NCBI GenBank assembly: GCA_018066285.1
Contig: JAGHRS010000027.1
Span: 1-57,529, forward strand
DNA from: Candidatus Treponema caballi
GTDB lineage: Bacteria; Spirochaetota; Spirochaetia; Treponematales; Treponemataceae
Reading direction: 5' to 3'
Length of the DNA: 57,529 bases
Translations under genes and position numbers: made by a program
Notes under the pieces: generated by a model
Database searches by the model: none
What the model was told of the DNA's origin: nothing
Seen by the model: only the letters and a program-made list of their open reading frames with translations
In this document: in pieces, positions 24,392 to 34,400 of the stretch
Layout of the letters: each line of letters begins with the position of its first letter
How positions within the stretch are numbered: position 1 is the stretch's first letter

Positions 24392-26928
24392 ATTTCATGC
24401 AGCTTCCGGTATATCAGCAGAAAAACCGCATTCTGGAAGCGCTCGAAAAAAACCAGGTCATTGTCGTCCAGAGCCCGACAGGTTCAGGAAAGACGACCCA
24501 GCTTCCAATCATCCTGCACGAAGCGGGTTACAGCAAGAACGGCGTCATTGCCGTCACACAGCCACGACGCATTGCAGCGCTTTCTGTAAGCGAGTTCATC
24601 TCAAAGCAGCTGGGAACGAGTTACCCCGGTCTTGTCGGCTACAAGATGCGCTTTGAAGACAAGACGGACGCATCAACACGCATAAAAATCATGACGGACG
24701 GCATTCTCCTTCAGGAGATGAAACTTGACCCATGGATGAGCAAATACAGCGTCATCATGGTAGATGAAGCCCATGAACGGAGCCTCAACATTGACTTTGT
24801 CCTGGGACTTCTGAAGCGCATTCTCGCTGAACGCACTGACTTCAAGGTGATCGTGTCCTCTGCGACAATGAACGCAGAAGCTTTTTCCATGTACTTTGAC
24901 GGCTGCCCTATCGTCACCATAGATACAGTCACGTATCCGGTAACGCTCGTCTACGACCCGCCGGTCATTCCTGCAGGAACAGCTACGGCAGCCGCGGAAG
25001 ACGCACTTCTTGCAAAGATTGAGGACACGATAGACCGCGTGCTTGATAACCGCGGCACCGGCGACATCCTTGTATTCCTTCCGGGCGAAAAGGTCATCAA
25101 GGACTGCATCTGGCGGCTTTCACACGCACGCTTCTCGCGTCACATCCACCTGATTCCGCTGTACGGCAGGCTCGCAAAGGAAGAACAGGAGCGCGTGTTT
25201 GAGAATGCCCCGTTCGGACGGAAGAAAGTCATTGTTTCAACGAACATCGCTGAAACAAGCGTCACCATTCCGGGCATTACCACAGTCATTGACTCGGGGC
25301 TTGCCAAGATGAACTTCTACAACCCCAAGACCTACACGTCTAGTCTTAATGAAACCACAGTCTCAAAAGCGTCGTGCAGCCAGAGAAAGGGCCGCGCAGG
25401 ACGTATTCAGGCAGGTATGTGCTACAGGCTTTACTCACGGCGCGATTACGAAGCACGCCCTCAGTACACCACAGAAGAGATTTACCGGACTGACCTTTCT
25501 GAAGTCGTCCTCCGCATGTCGGAACTGGGCATTACCGACTTTGAGCAGTTCAACTTCATCTCTCCGCCGGGAAAGGAAGGCCTTAAAGGCGCCATTGAAA
25601 CGCTCCGCCTTTTGAATGCGCTCAACGACGACAACACGCTTTCACCCACAGGAAAGCTCATGGCGCAGTTCCCGCTCATGCCACGCATAAGCCGCATCAT
25701 CGTTGAAGCTATGATGCGCTATCCGTCTGTCATTGAGCAAGTCCTCATTGCAGCAGCGTTCCTTTCAGCCCAGTCTCCGTTCGTTCTTCCTCCCGGAGAG
25801 GAAACGGATGCGCGCCAGGCACATCACGCATTCAGGGACATTCAGGGCGATTTCGTCACCTATCTGCGGCTTTTCCGTCAGTTTACGGCAAGCACCAACA
25901 AAGAGAAGTTCTGTGACGTAAACTATCTTGACCAGCGCGTCCTTCTTGAAATCGTGAACATAAAGGAGCAGCTTGAGCTCATTGTCGGTGATATGGGTAT
26001 TCCAGTCTCATCTTCTGGCAGTACCGAAGATTACCTTACCTGTATTGCAGCCGGTCTCATCCAGTTTGTGTGCATCCGCGTCGGACGTGAGAATTACCGG
26101 AGCCTTACAGCAGAGCACATCCAGATTCATCCGGGTTCAGGACTCTTCAAGACGTCTCCGCTGTACATAGTCGCCGGAGAGATTGTCCGCACAAGCCGTA
26201 TGTTCGCCATGTCTGTCTCTCCACTCACAAAAAACATCCTGCAGCGTCTGGATGGTGAGATTGACAGAAAGCTGAACCAGGTCCGCGATATTCCGGAAGC
26301 AGACAGCACGCGTAAAATTGACCGCGTTGCCGCCGCCCGCCACGAGGCAGAACGGAATGGCAACATCCTCAGGCTGGGAACAGGCCTTTTCGACATCAAG
26401 AAAATCAAGGGAAAGAAAATTGCCATCCTGCCCTGGAACAGGCTTTCCGATGCCATATCCAATTACAGCGCTGATGAGCTTTTATACGAGGTACAGGAAC
26501 AAACCCAGAAACAGAAAGACCTTCGCGGCTCAATCGACATGAACGGTTACACGCTTCTTGACGGCGAAAAGTTCGGTACCATTATCCGCGCGGTGAAATT
26601 CCTGAATCTGACGCCTATCAATGAGAAAAACTGGAACCGTAAGCTCAACGTGCATATGCCTGAAGATGCGGATAAGCTTTCTGACGCCCTGGACTGGATT
26701 CTCCGCGTTACTGAAGCAAAAGCGAAAAGCCGTGAAATGGGCTTTATCTGCCTGTTTACCGATGGCTCGGGGAACTACTGGGTCAAGGTTTCACGCGGAT
26801 TTGCAACGGCGCTCAACGAAAGTGTCTCAAGCCTTGAAACGCTCGTTGATGAAAGCGCAGGAGTGTTCAACGTCGAACAGAAGAGCCGCATGAACGCCGT
26901 GCTCAGAAAGCTGCAGCAGTTCTTCTAA
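24382..26928 (+). CDS. DEAH-box ATP-dependent helicase (HrpA/HrpB-like)
   Basis: This is a superfamily 2 RNA helicase relative, 848 residues. Motifs: SPTGSGKTTQLP (I, 33-44), TQPRRIAA (Ia), VDEAHERSLNIDF (II), VSSATMNAEAF (III), STNIAETSVTIPGI (V), QRKGRAGRIQAGMCYRLYSR (VI). HA2 and OB-fold regions follow. It lacks the very long C-terminus of E. coli HrpA (about 1300 residues) and so is closer to HrpB length. Its ATG lies inside the last codons of the CapA-like gene; a second Met five codons in is also possible. The role is probably mRNA or ribosome processing; this is not shown by context. Confidence 0.9.
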   Translation: MQIDFMQLPVYQQKNRILEALEKNQVIVVQSPTGSGKTTQLPIILHEAGYSKNGVIAVTQPRRIAALSVSEFISKQLGTSYPGLVGYKMRFEDKTDASTRIKIMTDGILLQEMKLDPWMSKYSVIMVDEAHERSLNIDFVLGLLKRILAERTDFKVIVSSATMNAEAFSMYFDGCPIVTIDTVTYPVTLVYDPPVIPAGTATAAAEDALLAKIEDTIDRVLDNRGTGDILVFLPGEKVIKDCIWRLSHARFSRHIHLIPLYGRLAKEEQERVFENAPFGRKKVIVSTNIAETSVTIPGITTVIDSGLAKMNFYNPKTYTSSLNETTVSKASCSQRKGRAGRIQAGMCYRLYSRRDYEARPQYTTEEIYRTDLSEVVLRMSELGITDFEQFNFISPPGKEGLKGAIETLRLLNALNDDNTLSPTGKLMAQFPLMPRISRIIVEAMMRYPSVIEQVLIAAAFLSAQSPFVLPPGEETDARQAHHAFRDIQGDFVTYLRLFRQFTASTNKEKFCDVNYLDQRVLLEIVNIKEQLELIVGDMGIPVSSSGSTEDYLTCIAAGLIQFVCIRVGRENYRSLTAEHIQIHPGSGLFKTSPLYIVAGEIVRTSRMFAMSVSPLTKNILQRLDGEIDRKLNQVRDIPEADSTRKIDRVAAARHEAERNGNILRLGTGLFDIKKIKGKKIAILPWNRLSDAISNYSADELLYEVQEQTQKQKDLRGSIDMNGYTLLDGEKFGTIIRAVKFLNLTPINEKNWNRKLNVHMPEDADKLSDALDWILRVTEAKAKSREMGFICLFTDGSGNYWVKVSRGFATALNESVSSLETLVDESAGVFNVEQKSRMNAVLRKLQQFF

Positions 26929-28118
26929 AGCAGCGCTTCGAGGAATTGGTTCAGAAGCAGGATGCCGTCAGCCGTCATGGCGTAGCGCAAGTCGCCATCA
27001 GATGAACTGTATGTGCGTGCAAGACCGCGGTGCTGCCAGTCTGAGAACAGTGCGCCAAGACGCTTTTCAAGGTTTTTTCCAAAGCGTCTTTCATATTCAT
27101 GCGCGCTCACGCCTTCAAGCAGGCGGAAACCCATCATGAGAAATTCAAACTCGCGCGTTTCTTCATCAAGATGCTCTACGTCAGCGGGCGGCTCACAGGT
27201 CTTTTCTGCTGACAGTGCATTCAGGGAATCAGGTCCGTTCCACCAGGTTGTGAACGCGCGGATATCTGCAACTTCAGTCCAGCGGTATGCATCGACCGTG
27301 CCCGCGCCACCAGCGCCTGTTCCAAGATAGTTCTGCATGTGCCAGTACACGCTGTTGTGCCTGCTTTCAAAGCCGGGACGCGCGAAATTGGACACTTCGT
27401 ACTGTGCGTATCCTGCAGAAACGAGCATATCACACCCTTTTAACCACTGGCGGTCGTTCGTTTCATCAGAATAAGAGACAGAACCGTTTCTTACCTCTTT
27501 TTCAAGCCGCGTTCCTTCTTCAATCATGAGCGCATATAGCGAAACGTGATCAGCACCCGTTGCAATAACACGCGCGACTCCCCTTTCAAAAGCTTCATCA
27601 GAAAGGTCTGGCAGTCCTGCAATAAGGTCCAGGGACAAGCGATGTCCCTTTGAAAGCCATTCAGTTTCAAGCAGTTTGAGAGCATGTTCTACACGCTCAG
27701 CATCGGAACGGCGGCCAAGAGCGGCCAGAACCTTCTGGTCAACAGACTGAATGCCCGTAGAAAGTCTGTTCACGCCTGCGCTGTCCAGGAAAGCAAGAAG
27801 TTCTCCGGTGATGTCAGCAGGATTTGCTTCCATCGTGATTTCAGCACCAGGGGAAAGAGGCGCAGCTTTACGGACTGCTTCAAGAATGCGGGAAAGCTGA
27901 TCCTGGGAAAGCAGGCTCGGGGTGCCGCCGCCTATGTATACGGTATCAAAAGACTGTACGTTGAACTGACGGGAACGGAATGCAATGTTGTTGCAGAGCG
28001 CAGAAATGTAGCTGTCGGGAAGAGCGCCCTTTTCAGGCACGGAAAAAAAATCGCAGTAACTGCATTTTGAGCGGCAGAACGGAATATGGATGTAAATACT
28101 AGAGGGCGCTGAATGCAT
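26925..28118 (-). CDS. hemW: Radical SAM protein HemW (oxygen-independent coproporphyrinogen oxidase-like)
   Basis: The 397-residue protein has the HemW-type cluster motif HIPFCRSKCSYC (C15, C19, C22), VYIGGGTPSLL, TMEANPADI, GVNRLSTGIQSVD, LDLIAGLPD, and a C-terminal HemN-like domain with LGTGAGG. HemW is a heme chaperone; true coproporphyrinogen dehydrogenases have an extra Cys (CxxxCxxCxC) missing here. No heme biosynthesis gene is nearby, so the in vivo cofactor role is open. It starts 20 nt inside the preceding signal-peptidase-like gene. Its stop overlaps the stop of the convergent helicase gene by 4 nt. Confidence 0.9.
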   Translation of the reverse strand: MHSAPSSIYIHIPFCRSKCSYCDFFSVPEKGALPDSYISALCNNIAFRSRQFNVQSFDTVYIGGGTPSLLSQDQLSRILEAVRKAAPLSPGAEITMEANPADITGELLAFLDSAGVNRLSTGIQSVDQKVLAALGRRSDAERVEHALKLLETEWLSKGHRLSLDLIAGLPDLSDEAFERGVARVIATGADHVSLYALMIEEGTRLEKEVRNGSVSYSDETNDRQWLKGCDMLVSAGYAQYEVSNFARPGFESRHNSVYWHMQNYLGTGAGGAGTVDAYRWTEVADIRAFTTWWNGPDSLNALSAEKTCEPPADVEHLDEETREFEFLMMGFRLLEGVSAHEYERRFGKNLEKRLGALFSDWQHRGLARTYSSSDGDLRYAMTADGILLLNQFLEALL

Positions 28119-28818
28119 CGAACGGGAAATAGCGCAAAATGGCCTTGCCGCTTATCCGGTCAGCCCTGACTGGACCGTACAGACGGGAATCAAGGGAATG
28201 TACACGCTCATCTGCCAGCAGATAGTATTCATCCTCAGCAAGTGTAAACTCTTCTACATTACCGGTAACACCAATCTGATAATCATGAACTGTAGATTCA
28301 GTGGCAATTTCGTACATTCTGTCTGCAACTTCAAATTCCGTAAGGAAATGAGATTCACCTGCAGGTTTTACATATAAAACATAATCCTTCATGTAGAGTG
28401 TATCGCCCGGTAATCCTACCACACGGCGGAGTGACGGAACTCCAGAAATTTCGTTCTCAGGTTTTATGATGGAAGCCTGTCTGAACGTAAAAAACTCCAC
28501 GAGGAAATTGGCTGCTTTCTTTACAAATGAAACATCACTATCCTCGAGAGGCTTCAAATATACCACACTGCCCCGCTGGATATGATAGCGTTGGAAGAAC
28601 AACGGATGGGCAGGAGAATACGGCACGACAAAAACAAGACTGTTTTCTGAATACTCAGGCGTCATTGCTGAAGTCTGAACCCGTACAGGAAAAAGGATGA
28701 AAACAGTAATAAGCTGAATGACAATACACAGCAGGAAAAAAGCCAGAACAACTAACAGTGTCTTGCGCTGAATCTCTTTTTTGAGTGCAAATGAATAATC
28801 ATATGGATGCGATGCCAT
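28099..28818 (-). CDS. Signal peptidase I homologue lacking the catalytic Ser-Lys dyad
   Basis: The 239-residue protein has an N-terminal membrane anchor (about 20-43) and the S26 fold signatures in altered form. Box B, normally SMxPT, reads AMTPEY, placing Ala51 where the nucleophilic Ser belongs. Box D, normally KRxxGxPGD, reads RRVVGLPGD, with Arg131 in place of the general-base Lys. Box E keeps SLDSR but has ADER instead of GDNR. The DNA reads cleanly (GCA and CGC codons), so this is not a frame error. It probably cannot cleave by the known mechanism; a binding or regulatory role, or an active paralogue elsewhere, is inferred. It overlaps hemW by 20 nt. Confidence 0.82.
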   Translation of the reverse strand: MASHPYDYSFALKKEIQRKTLLVVLAFFLLCIVIQLITVFILFPVRVQTSAMTPEYSENSLVFVVPYSPAHPLFFQRYHIQRGSVVYLKPLEDSDVSFVKKAANFLVEFFTFRQASIIKPENEISGVPSLRRVVGLPGDTLYMKDYVLYVKPAGESHFLTEFEVADRMYEIATESTVHDYQIGVTGNVEEFTLAEDEYYLLADERVHSLDSRLYGPVRADRISGKAILRYFPFDAFSAL

Positions 28819-28840
28819 ACAGTAACAATATCATATGCCC

Positions 28841-28869
28841 TTGCCGTTTTCAAGTATACCGCCTATAAT
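28841..28869 (+). promoter_or_regulatory. smpB promoter, apparently leaderless
   Basis: TTGCCG (28841-28846), a 17-nt spacer and TATAAT (28864-28869), with only 9 nt to the ATG at 28879. No Shine-Dalgarno is visible. The transcript would begin within a few nucleotides of the start codon. Confidence 0.6.
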
Positions 28870-28878
28870 CCTTAGTGT

Positions 28879-29343
28879 ATGCCAGAAGGAACTAAACAGA
28901 TAGCATCAAACAAGAAGGCACGCTTCAATTACTCAATCGAGGAATCCTATGAGTGCGGAATCGTACTTGAAGGAACAGAAGTGAAATCTTTTAAAGCAGG
29001 AAATGTGTCCTTTCCTGATGCTTTTGCCGAAATAGTAAATGGAGAGGTCTGGGTTAAAGGTCTTCACATTTCAGAATATTCGTATTCTTCTGTTTTCAAC
29101 CACAATCCTGACCGCCCGAAAAAGCTTCTGCTTCATGCAGAGGAAATCAAACGCCTCAGCCGTAAGGTTGAGGAAAAGGGATTCACGCTTATCCCACTTG
29201 ATTTCTACCTTAAGGATGGACGGGTCAAAGTCAACCTCGGTGTCTGTAAGGGAAAGAAACAGTTCGATAAACGTGCAGATATAAAGGAACGCGATGTCAA
29301 ACGTGACATTCAGCGGGAATTCAGGAAGAGGCTGGACGGCTGA
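28879..29343 (+). CDS. smpB: SsrA-binding protein SmpB
   Basis: It binds tmRNA and brings it to stalled ribosomes for trans-translation. The 154-residue, full-length protein shows NKKARFNYSIEESYECGIVL, GTEVKSFKAGNVSFPDAFA, the HISEYSYSSVFNHNPDRPKKLLLH block, and GKKQFDKRADIKERD near the C-terminus. The basic tail RDIQREFRKRLDG is the part that enters the decoding site. No tmRNA (ssrA) gene is recognisable next to it. It is followed after 9 nt by an exported-protein gene with a TTG start, probably in the same transcript. Confidence 0.97.
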   Translation: MPEGTKQIASNKKARFNYSIEESYECGIVLEGTEVKSFKAGNVSFPDAFAEIVNGEVWVKGLHISEYSYSSVFNHNPDRPKKLLLHAEEIKRLSRKVEEKGFTLIPLDFYLKDGRVKVNLGVCKGKKQFDKRADIKERDVKRDIQREFRKRLDG

Positions 29344-29351
29344 CCGTTATT

Positions 29352-30212
29352 TTGAACAGACATATCTGTAAAAAGACACTTATTTCCGTTTTTCTCATCA
29401 TCTCGAGCATTGCTCTGTCATTTGCAGATGGAGCACGGCGGAGTGTTGTCTTTTTCGGTTCAGTCTCATCATCTGAAGACACTGCAACCATAAAGCTCAC
29501 AGAAGACCTCTATTATTCCCAGATGCTATCCCTATCCTCAATTTCCTTAAAAAACAGGCGTGATGTCATCTGGAATCCAGACATAGCAAATGAATATGCA
29601 ACTACTGAAGCCACGCTCTTCCACGCTGAAATTCAGGAAAAAAACTCAGGCTGGCAGTGTACACTTACCGCGCTCGACAGTTCGAACGGCCGTGCAGTTT
29701 CAAAAACTTTCTTTTATGAAGGTTACTACAAGATCCTGATGGATGCAAAGAACTCAATACTTACGCTTTTTGAACAGCTTGATTCTGATTCAGGAGTCAC
29801 TACAGGCTTAGAAGCAGCAGAAGCTGCAGGTATTTCAGAAGCTCTATCACAGATAACGCTGGATCAGCTCGCCGGTAACTGGCAGGGTGATTCATACATC
29901 ACAAAAGTCGTCATTCAAAAGACAGGCCGCGGTTTTGTCATTTTCAAGAATGGCGCAACAATGAACATAACACTGTCCATTTCCGGCTCAAACGTGACTG
30001 CCATGCAGGCAAGCGGTACGAACGCCTCATTCTTTCCGGAACTTCCACGTGATGTTGCCCTTAAAATAGCAAAAACCGCTTCCCCTGTTTCATGGTCTTT
30101 TGAAGTAACTGACTGGAACACGCTTACCGGAACAAAACAGACTCTTGCCATGAATGAGGCTGGAACAGAACCAGAACAGCAGACAGTACCCGCTGTCTGG
30201 ACGCGTCTTTAA
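29352..30212 (+). CDS. Exported protein of unknown function
   Basis: The 286-residue protein has a signal peptide (about 8-25, LISVFLIISSIALSFADG) and a mixed alpha/beta mature part without cysteines near the cleavage site, so it is not a lipoprotein. No family is recognised. The second half (about 175-285) is beta-rich, with GNWQGDSYITKVVIQKTGRG and SWSFEVTDWNTLTGTKQTL stretches resembling a small lipocalin/calycin-like barrel; this is a guess. The start is a TTG because no ATG occurs before the signal peptide; the nearest purine-rich site is weak. It follows smpB by 9 nt. Confidence 0.75.
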   Translation: MNRHICKKTLISVFLIISSIALSFADGARRSVVFFGSVSSSEDTATIKLTEDLYYSQMLSLSSISLKNRRDVIWNPDIANEYATTEATLFHAEIQEKNSGWQCTLTALDSSNGRAVSKTFFYEGYYKILMDAKNSILTLFEQLDSDSGVTTGLEAAEAAGISEALSQITLDQLAGNWQGDSYITKVVIQKTGRGFVIFKNGATMNITLSISGSNVTAMQASGTNASFFPELPRDVALKIAKTASPVSWSFEVTDWNTLTGTKQTLAMNEAGTEPEQQTVPAVWTRL

Positions 30213-30251
30213 GCCGCAACGCTTTTTTTTTCACTGTATAATAAACTGCTT

Positions 30252-30809
30252 TTAAATGCGGACGGTTCCCTGTCTTAGAACTGTTATGTTTCCGTCCAGA
30301 ATTGACACAAGAGTTGAAGGAAGCGCACCTTTCTTTTCCCCGTCATCAATGAAGACTGCTGCTTCAGCACCAAATTCAGACTCAATGGCTTCCGGTTCAT
30401 CAAGGACAGGGGAACCAGAACGGTTCACACTTGTTGAATACAGAGGACATCCGGCTTTTTCAATGATATTCCTGAGCCATTCATCTCCCGGGCATCGGTA
30501 TGCAGTTGTTTCCTGCTGCATGCCTTCCTTGTTCCGTACGATAATAGTCAACGGTCCAGGCCATTTTTCAAGAAGCGCTTCTGGTACTTCCTGATCAGTA
30601 TAATCCTTAATGTCTTCCGGATGCGCGATAAGCTGGATGAATGGTTTGGTTTCTGCTCTTCCCTTTATTTTCCTGATGACAGCATCTGTATCCGGAACAA
30701 TGCCCGAAAAACCATAGACTGTATCCGTGGGGATAATGACAACTTTCTTTTCTTTAAGCGCCTTTACAACAGCGTTTTCTGATTCCTGATCAAATTTGCT
30801 GAGCTTCAT
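30252..30809 (-). CDS. tsaC: Sua5/YciO/YrdC-family L-threonylcarbamoyladenylate synthase
   Basis: It makes threonylcarbamoyl-AMP from Thr, bicarbonate and ATP for the t6A37 modification of tRNAs reading ANN codons. The 185-residue protein covers only the YrdC domain: KKVVIIPTDTVYGFSGIV near the N-terminus, KGRAETKPF, PGPLTIIV, RCPGDEWLR, and STSVNRSGSPV. It lacks the C-terminal Sua5 domain, so the short TsaC/YrdC form fits. The ATG lies 20 nt inside the end of the upstream FtsB-like gene. A YciO-type paralogue with another role cannot be excluded. Confidence 0.88.
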   Translation of the reverse strand: MKLSKFDQESENAVVKALKEKKVVIIPTDTVYGFSGIVPDTDAVIRKIKGRAETKPFIQLIAHPEDIKDYTDQEVPEALLEKWPGPLTIIVRNKEGMQQETTAYRCPGDEWLRNIIEKAGCPLYSTSVNRSGSPVLDEPEAIESEFGAEAAVFIDDGEKKGALPSTLVSILDGNITVLRQGTVRI

Positions 30810-31263
30810 ATTCCGGTTCCTGTATGATTAGCTTCCGTTTTTTCCGTAAATCAAGGGCAAGCATCAACAGGGCACTGACTGCAAAAAATCCAAGTCCCAT
30901 TATCTTGCATGTTCTTTCAGAAACAAAAGTTATTTCTGAAAGCCTGATTACTGTACCTGTATCATACATTTCCGGTTCTTTTTCTTCAATTCCATGAATG
31001 GTAATTGCCATTTCGCCATCATGAATAAAGCCTAATTTTCTCGCCTGGGCTTCAATTCTTGCCTGATCAGACTGCAATTCTGCATAATCAAGCTTCAACT
31101 GATCACATGTATTCTGTAATTCCTGTGTCTTCAGGATCAACTTTTCATTCTGTTCATAAAGCTGCTCATATGCCATTATGCCATTTCTTCCGGCAACAAC
31201 AGACATCCCCGTATACACAAGTGTACCGATGCACAGCGCTATCATAAACTTTAAACGAGTCAT
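30790..31263 (-). CDS. FtsB/DivIC-like septum initiator-type membrane protein
   Basis: The 157-residue protein has an N-terminal membrane helix (about 6-25) followed directly by a coiled coil (about 30-72, LYEQNEKLILKTQELQNTCDQLKLDYAEL). Next is the ARKLGFIHDGEMAI element that matches the FtsB/DivIC pattern of a conserved Arg-x-x-G/L segment after the coil. Unlike classical FtsB it has a second hydrophobic helix (about 118-140, IMGLGFFAVSALLMLALDL) and a basic tail, so both ends would be cytoplasmic. A cell-division role is inferred from architecture only. It is the first gene of a two-gene unit with the Sua5-family gene. Confidence 0.65.
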   Translation of the reverse strand: MTRLKFMIALCIGTLVYTGMSVVAGRNGIMAYEQLYEQNEKLILKTQELQNTCDQLKLDYAELQSDQARIEAQARKLGFIHDGEMAITIHGIEEKEPEMYDTGTVIRLSEITFVSERTCKIMGLGFFAVSALLMLALDLRKKRKLIIQEPEYEAQQI

Positions 31264-31295
31264 ACTCTGTTTTTCGACACGATTCTTGAAATTAT

Positions 31296-31308
31296 GAATG
31301 AAACATTC
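31296..31308. promoter_or_regulatory. Inverted repeat between divergent genes
   Basis: GAATG-AAA-CATTC lies 33 nt upstream of the FtsB-like gene start and 109 nt upstream of the acidic-protein gene. It is positioned to regulate either gene. No paired -35/-10 of good quality was found around it. Confidence 0.3.
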
Positions 31309-31416
31309 TGTAAAAATATTTTTGAAACTTTTTGTTAAGTTAATACCCTTCCCTGCCGATAAAAAAGTGAAGTACCCTGCTCTTTTTAGTGAAACAGGGA
31401 GTATAATGGAGTTGGT

Positions 31417-34400
31417 ATGTCAACGGATATTGATGCAAAGACGTCAAATGACGACATTTTCAGTAATCCTCTAGAAGCATTTCCCGAGTTCATTGATGAA
31501 CCCGCTGCTACGGAAGCAGAGTCTTCTGAATCAGAGAATACTGAAAAAGCCGCAGTTTCCACTCCAGAGCCTGAAAAGACGCTTTCTTCATCAAGGCTTC
31601 TTTCTTCCTCGTCTTTCACTGATCCTCTTGATACTATAGAAGAAGTTGACATTTCTTCCCTTTCTTCTGCATCACTCGAGTTATCTTTCACAGAAGATGA
31701 TTCACGTTATCAGGAAGATGATGATTCAGCAAACTCATTCTCCACAAAAACAAACCTGACATTTGGTTCAATAGAATATGAAGATGTCGCCGTCAGAAAA
31801 ATAGACGGATATGCAGATATCGATGACAGCGTTCCTGACGAAGCTTCAGTAACCGAAGAAGTATCTGTAGACGATTTCCTTTCTTCTACTTCAACAGAAA
31901 CCGAAGAAATAGATCTTGACGATTTTCTTGGAGATTCCTCTTCTCCATCATCTGCAACGCCATCCGCAAATGTAACAGAAGAAATCAGTCTCGATGATTT
32001 TGGTGTTGATTTTGGTGGTTTTGACGCATCAGCAATTGACGCGATTGCTTCATCAGCACGTCAGGAAAAGAACGATATCGAAAATGCTCCAGCCATAGAA
32101 ATGGAACTTGAATTCGATGATGAATTCGTTCTTGAAACAAAGGCAAACCCAGAAGATGACATTGACTTCGACTTTGAAGCACTTATGGCTGGAGAATCTG
32201 TTCCTGTTCCCCAGCAGGCTTCTGGTGATGAACTGCTTGATAACTTTGACGATATTTTTGATAACATAGTCGATGAAACTGCTCCTTCAACAGAAAAACC
32301 TGCAGACAACAGTGAATTTGATCCATCTGCAATTGAGGAAGTTTCTCTTGATGATTTCGGAATCGGAAGCTCTTCTTCTGTTGCCGCAGAAACCGGAGAG
32401 TCACTTTCCGAACAGAAAATTGTCTACGATGAAGTTTCAGAATTTGACGACCTTCTTTCCTCATTCTCTGATGAAACTCATGTTGAAGTCGCAGAAAAAC
32501 AGCAGACCATCAACAACAAAACAGGTCCGCATGATTACAACATCATTGTAATCATGGATGAAACTGATGAAACTCCTGTTGCCCAGGCTCCTGTTATTGA
32601 AGAAACAGAAGAAGAGGAAGACTTCAATATCAGTCTTTTCAAGACAGATGAAGAAGCTGAAATGTACAGAAAACATGATGCATATTCAGTTTCTGATTCT
32701 CAAGAGCATAATGAGGAATCTGTTCCTGCTGTAAACATCAGCAGTTCATCAGATTCATTTGAAGATATTTCTCTTGATGACTTTGGTGTTACATTCACCG
32801 ATGAAACTCCAGAGGCAGACAAAGAGCCAGCTCCAGATAAAGAGCCAGTTCTGGAAGAAAAGCCAGTTCTGGAAGAGCCAGCTTCTGAGGAAGAATCAAT
32901 TTCTCAGGATGAACCACCAGTTACAGAGGAAGCCATGGAAGATTTACCTGATTTACCCGACTTACCAGAGAATCCTTTTGAAGATGAAGAATCTGGTAAA
33001 ATCATTGCAGATGAATATGAAGATACAACTTCAGATAATAAAATAAATGTTGATATGTCCGAAAATTATGGTTATAATGAAGATAATACGGAGGACACTT
33101 CCAACATGACTGACGAAAACAAAGAGGAGATGACTGATACAATGAACGAAGGACTTCTTGAAAAAATTGTAAGTGAACTTTCTGTTCTCCGGAATGAAAT
33201 GCAAACCCTCCGGGATGAAGTGCAGACTCTTAAAGGTGGTGTAGAACCAGCTTCTGAACCTGCCGTCCAGGAAGAAGATTTCACTCTTCCTGAAGAACCG
33301 GTTGCTGAGGAACCGGTCATTGAGGAACCAGTCGTCGAAGAACAGTCTTTCGAAGAAACTGTTATCGAGGAACCTGTTTCAGAGGAAACAGTTGCAGAAG
33401 AAACTGTTATTGAAGAATCAGTTACAGAAGAAGCTGCGGCTGAAGACATTCCTCTTCCTGAAGCAGATCCTTTTGCAGCACCTCAGGAAGCCGGCGGATT
33501 CTTCTCTGGCGATGATGATGATGAAACCATTGCCCTTTCTGGTGATGAACTGAACAATATTCTTAACAGCGCTGACTTCACTCATGAAGATGGTTCAAAC
33601 TTCGGCATGGAGGCACCAGAAGGGAGCATCCTTCCAGATGGTCTTTCTGATGAAGTTTCAGATGTTCCTCCTGATGATATTTCACTTGATATTCCAGCAG
33701 AGGAAACTCCTTCAGAAGAATCTGCTTTTGAAGCTTCAATTGAAGACCCTGTTCTTGATGAACCAGCCGCAGAAACATCTTTCGATATCCAGGAAGAGAC
33801 GCCTGCTGAAGAAGCCTCAATTGACGACTTCAACACTGATCTTCCATCTCTTAAAGAAGAGACAGAAACAGCTCCTGCTGAAGAAAGTGCACCTGCAGAT
33901 GACGGCTTCTCTCTTGATGATCTTGATATTCCAGAGCCATCAGTTGAAGAAAGCTCAATTGCAGACATCGACATTGATGCACCGGAAACAGAAACAAAAG
34001 CTGAGGATGATTTCTCTCTTGATGACTTTGACATTCCGGAGCCTTCTGTAGAAGAAAGCTCAATTGCAGACATCAATATTGATGAGCCTTCATCTGAAAT
34101 TGCAGCAGAAGAGCCGGCAATTTCAGATGATGCAGATTTCTATGACAACAGTGACAGTTCTGCAATTTCTGAAGAAGATGTCTCAAACATCGCTGATCAG
34201 GAAAATCTTGAAGAACCTGTTCTTGATGATATTGATTTCGGAATGGACGAGCCACAGGCTGATGATATTTCAATTCCAACAGGAGAAAGCCTTGTTGTAG
34301 ATTCCTCTTCTACTGATTTCCTTGAAGAAGATGACCCTACTCTTGATGAGCAGCTTACTTCAGAAAAAGTAGATTATCTTAACGAGGAAGCTTCTGTAGA

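Noticed and set aside
31402-31407. A perfect TATAAT 9 nt before the acidic-protein ATG, like the leaderless genes
   Set aside because: No -35-like hexamer exists at normal spacing, and a GGAG Shine-Dalgarno lies right after it, so leaderless initiation is not supported here.
33582-34076. Long alternative-frame open frames within the acidic-protein gene
   Set aside because: The GAA/GAT/TCT-rich repeats suppress stops in other frames; the products are low-complexity mirror images.
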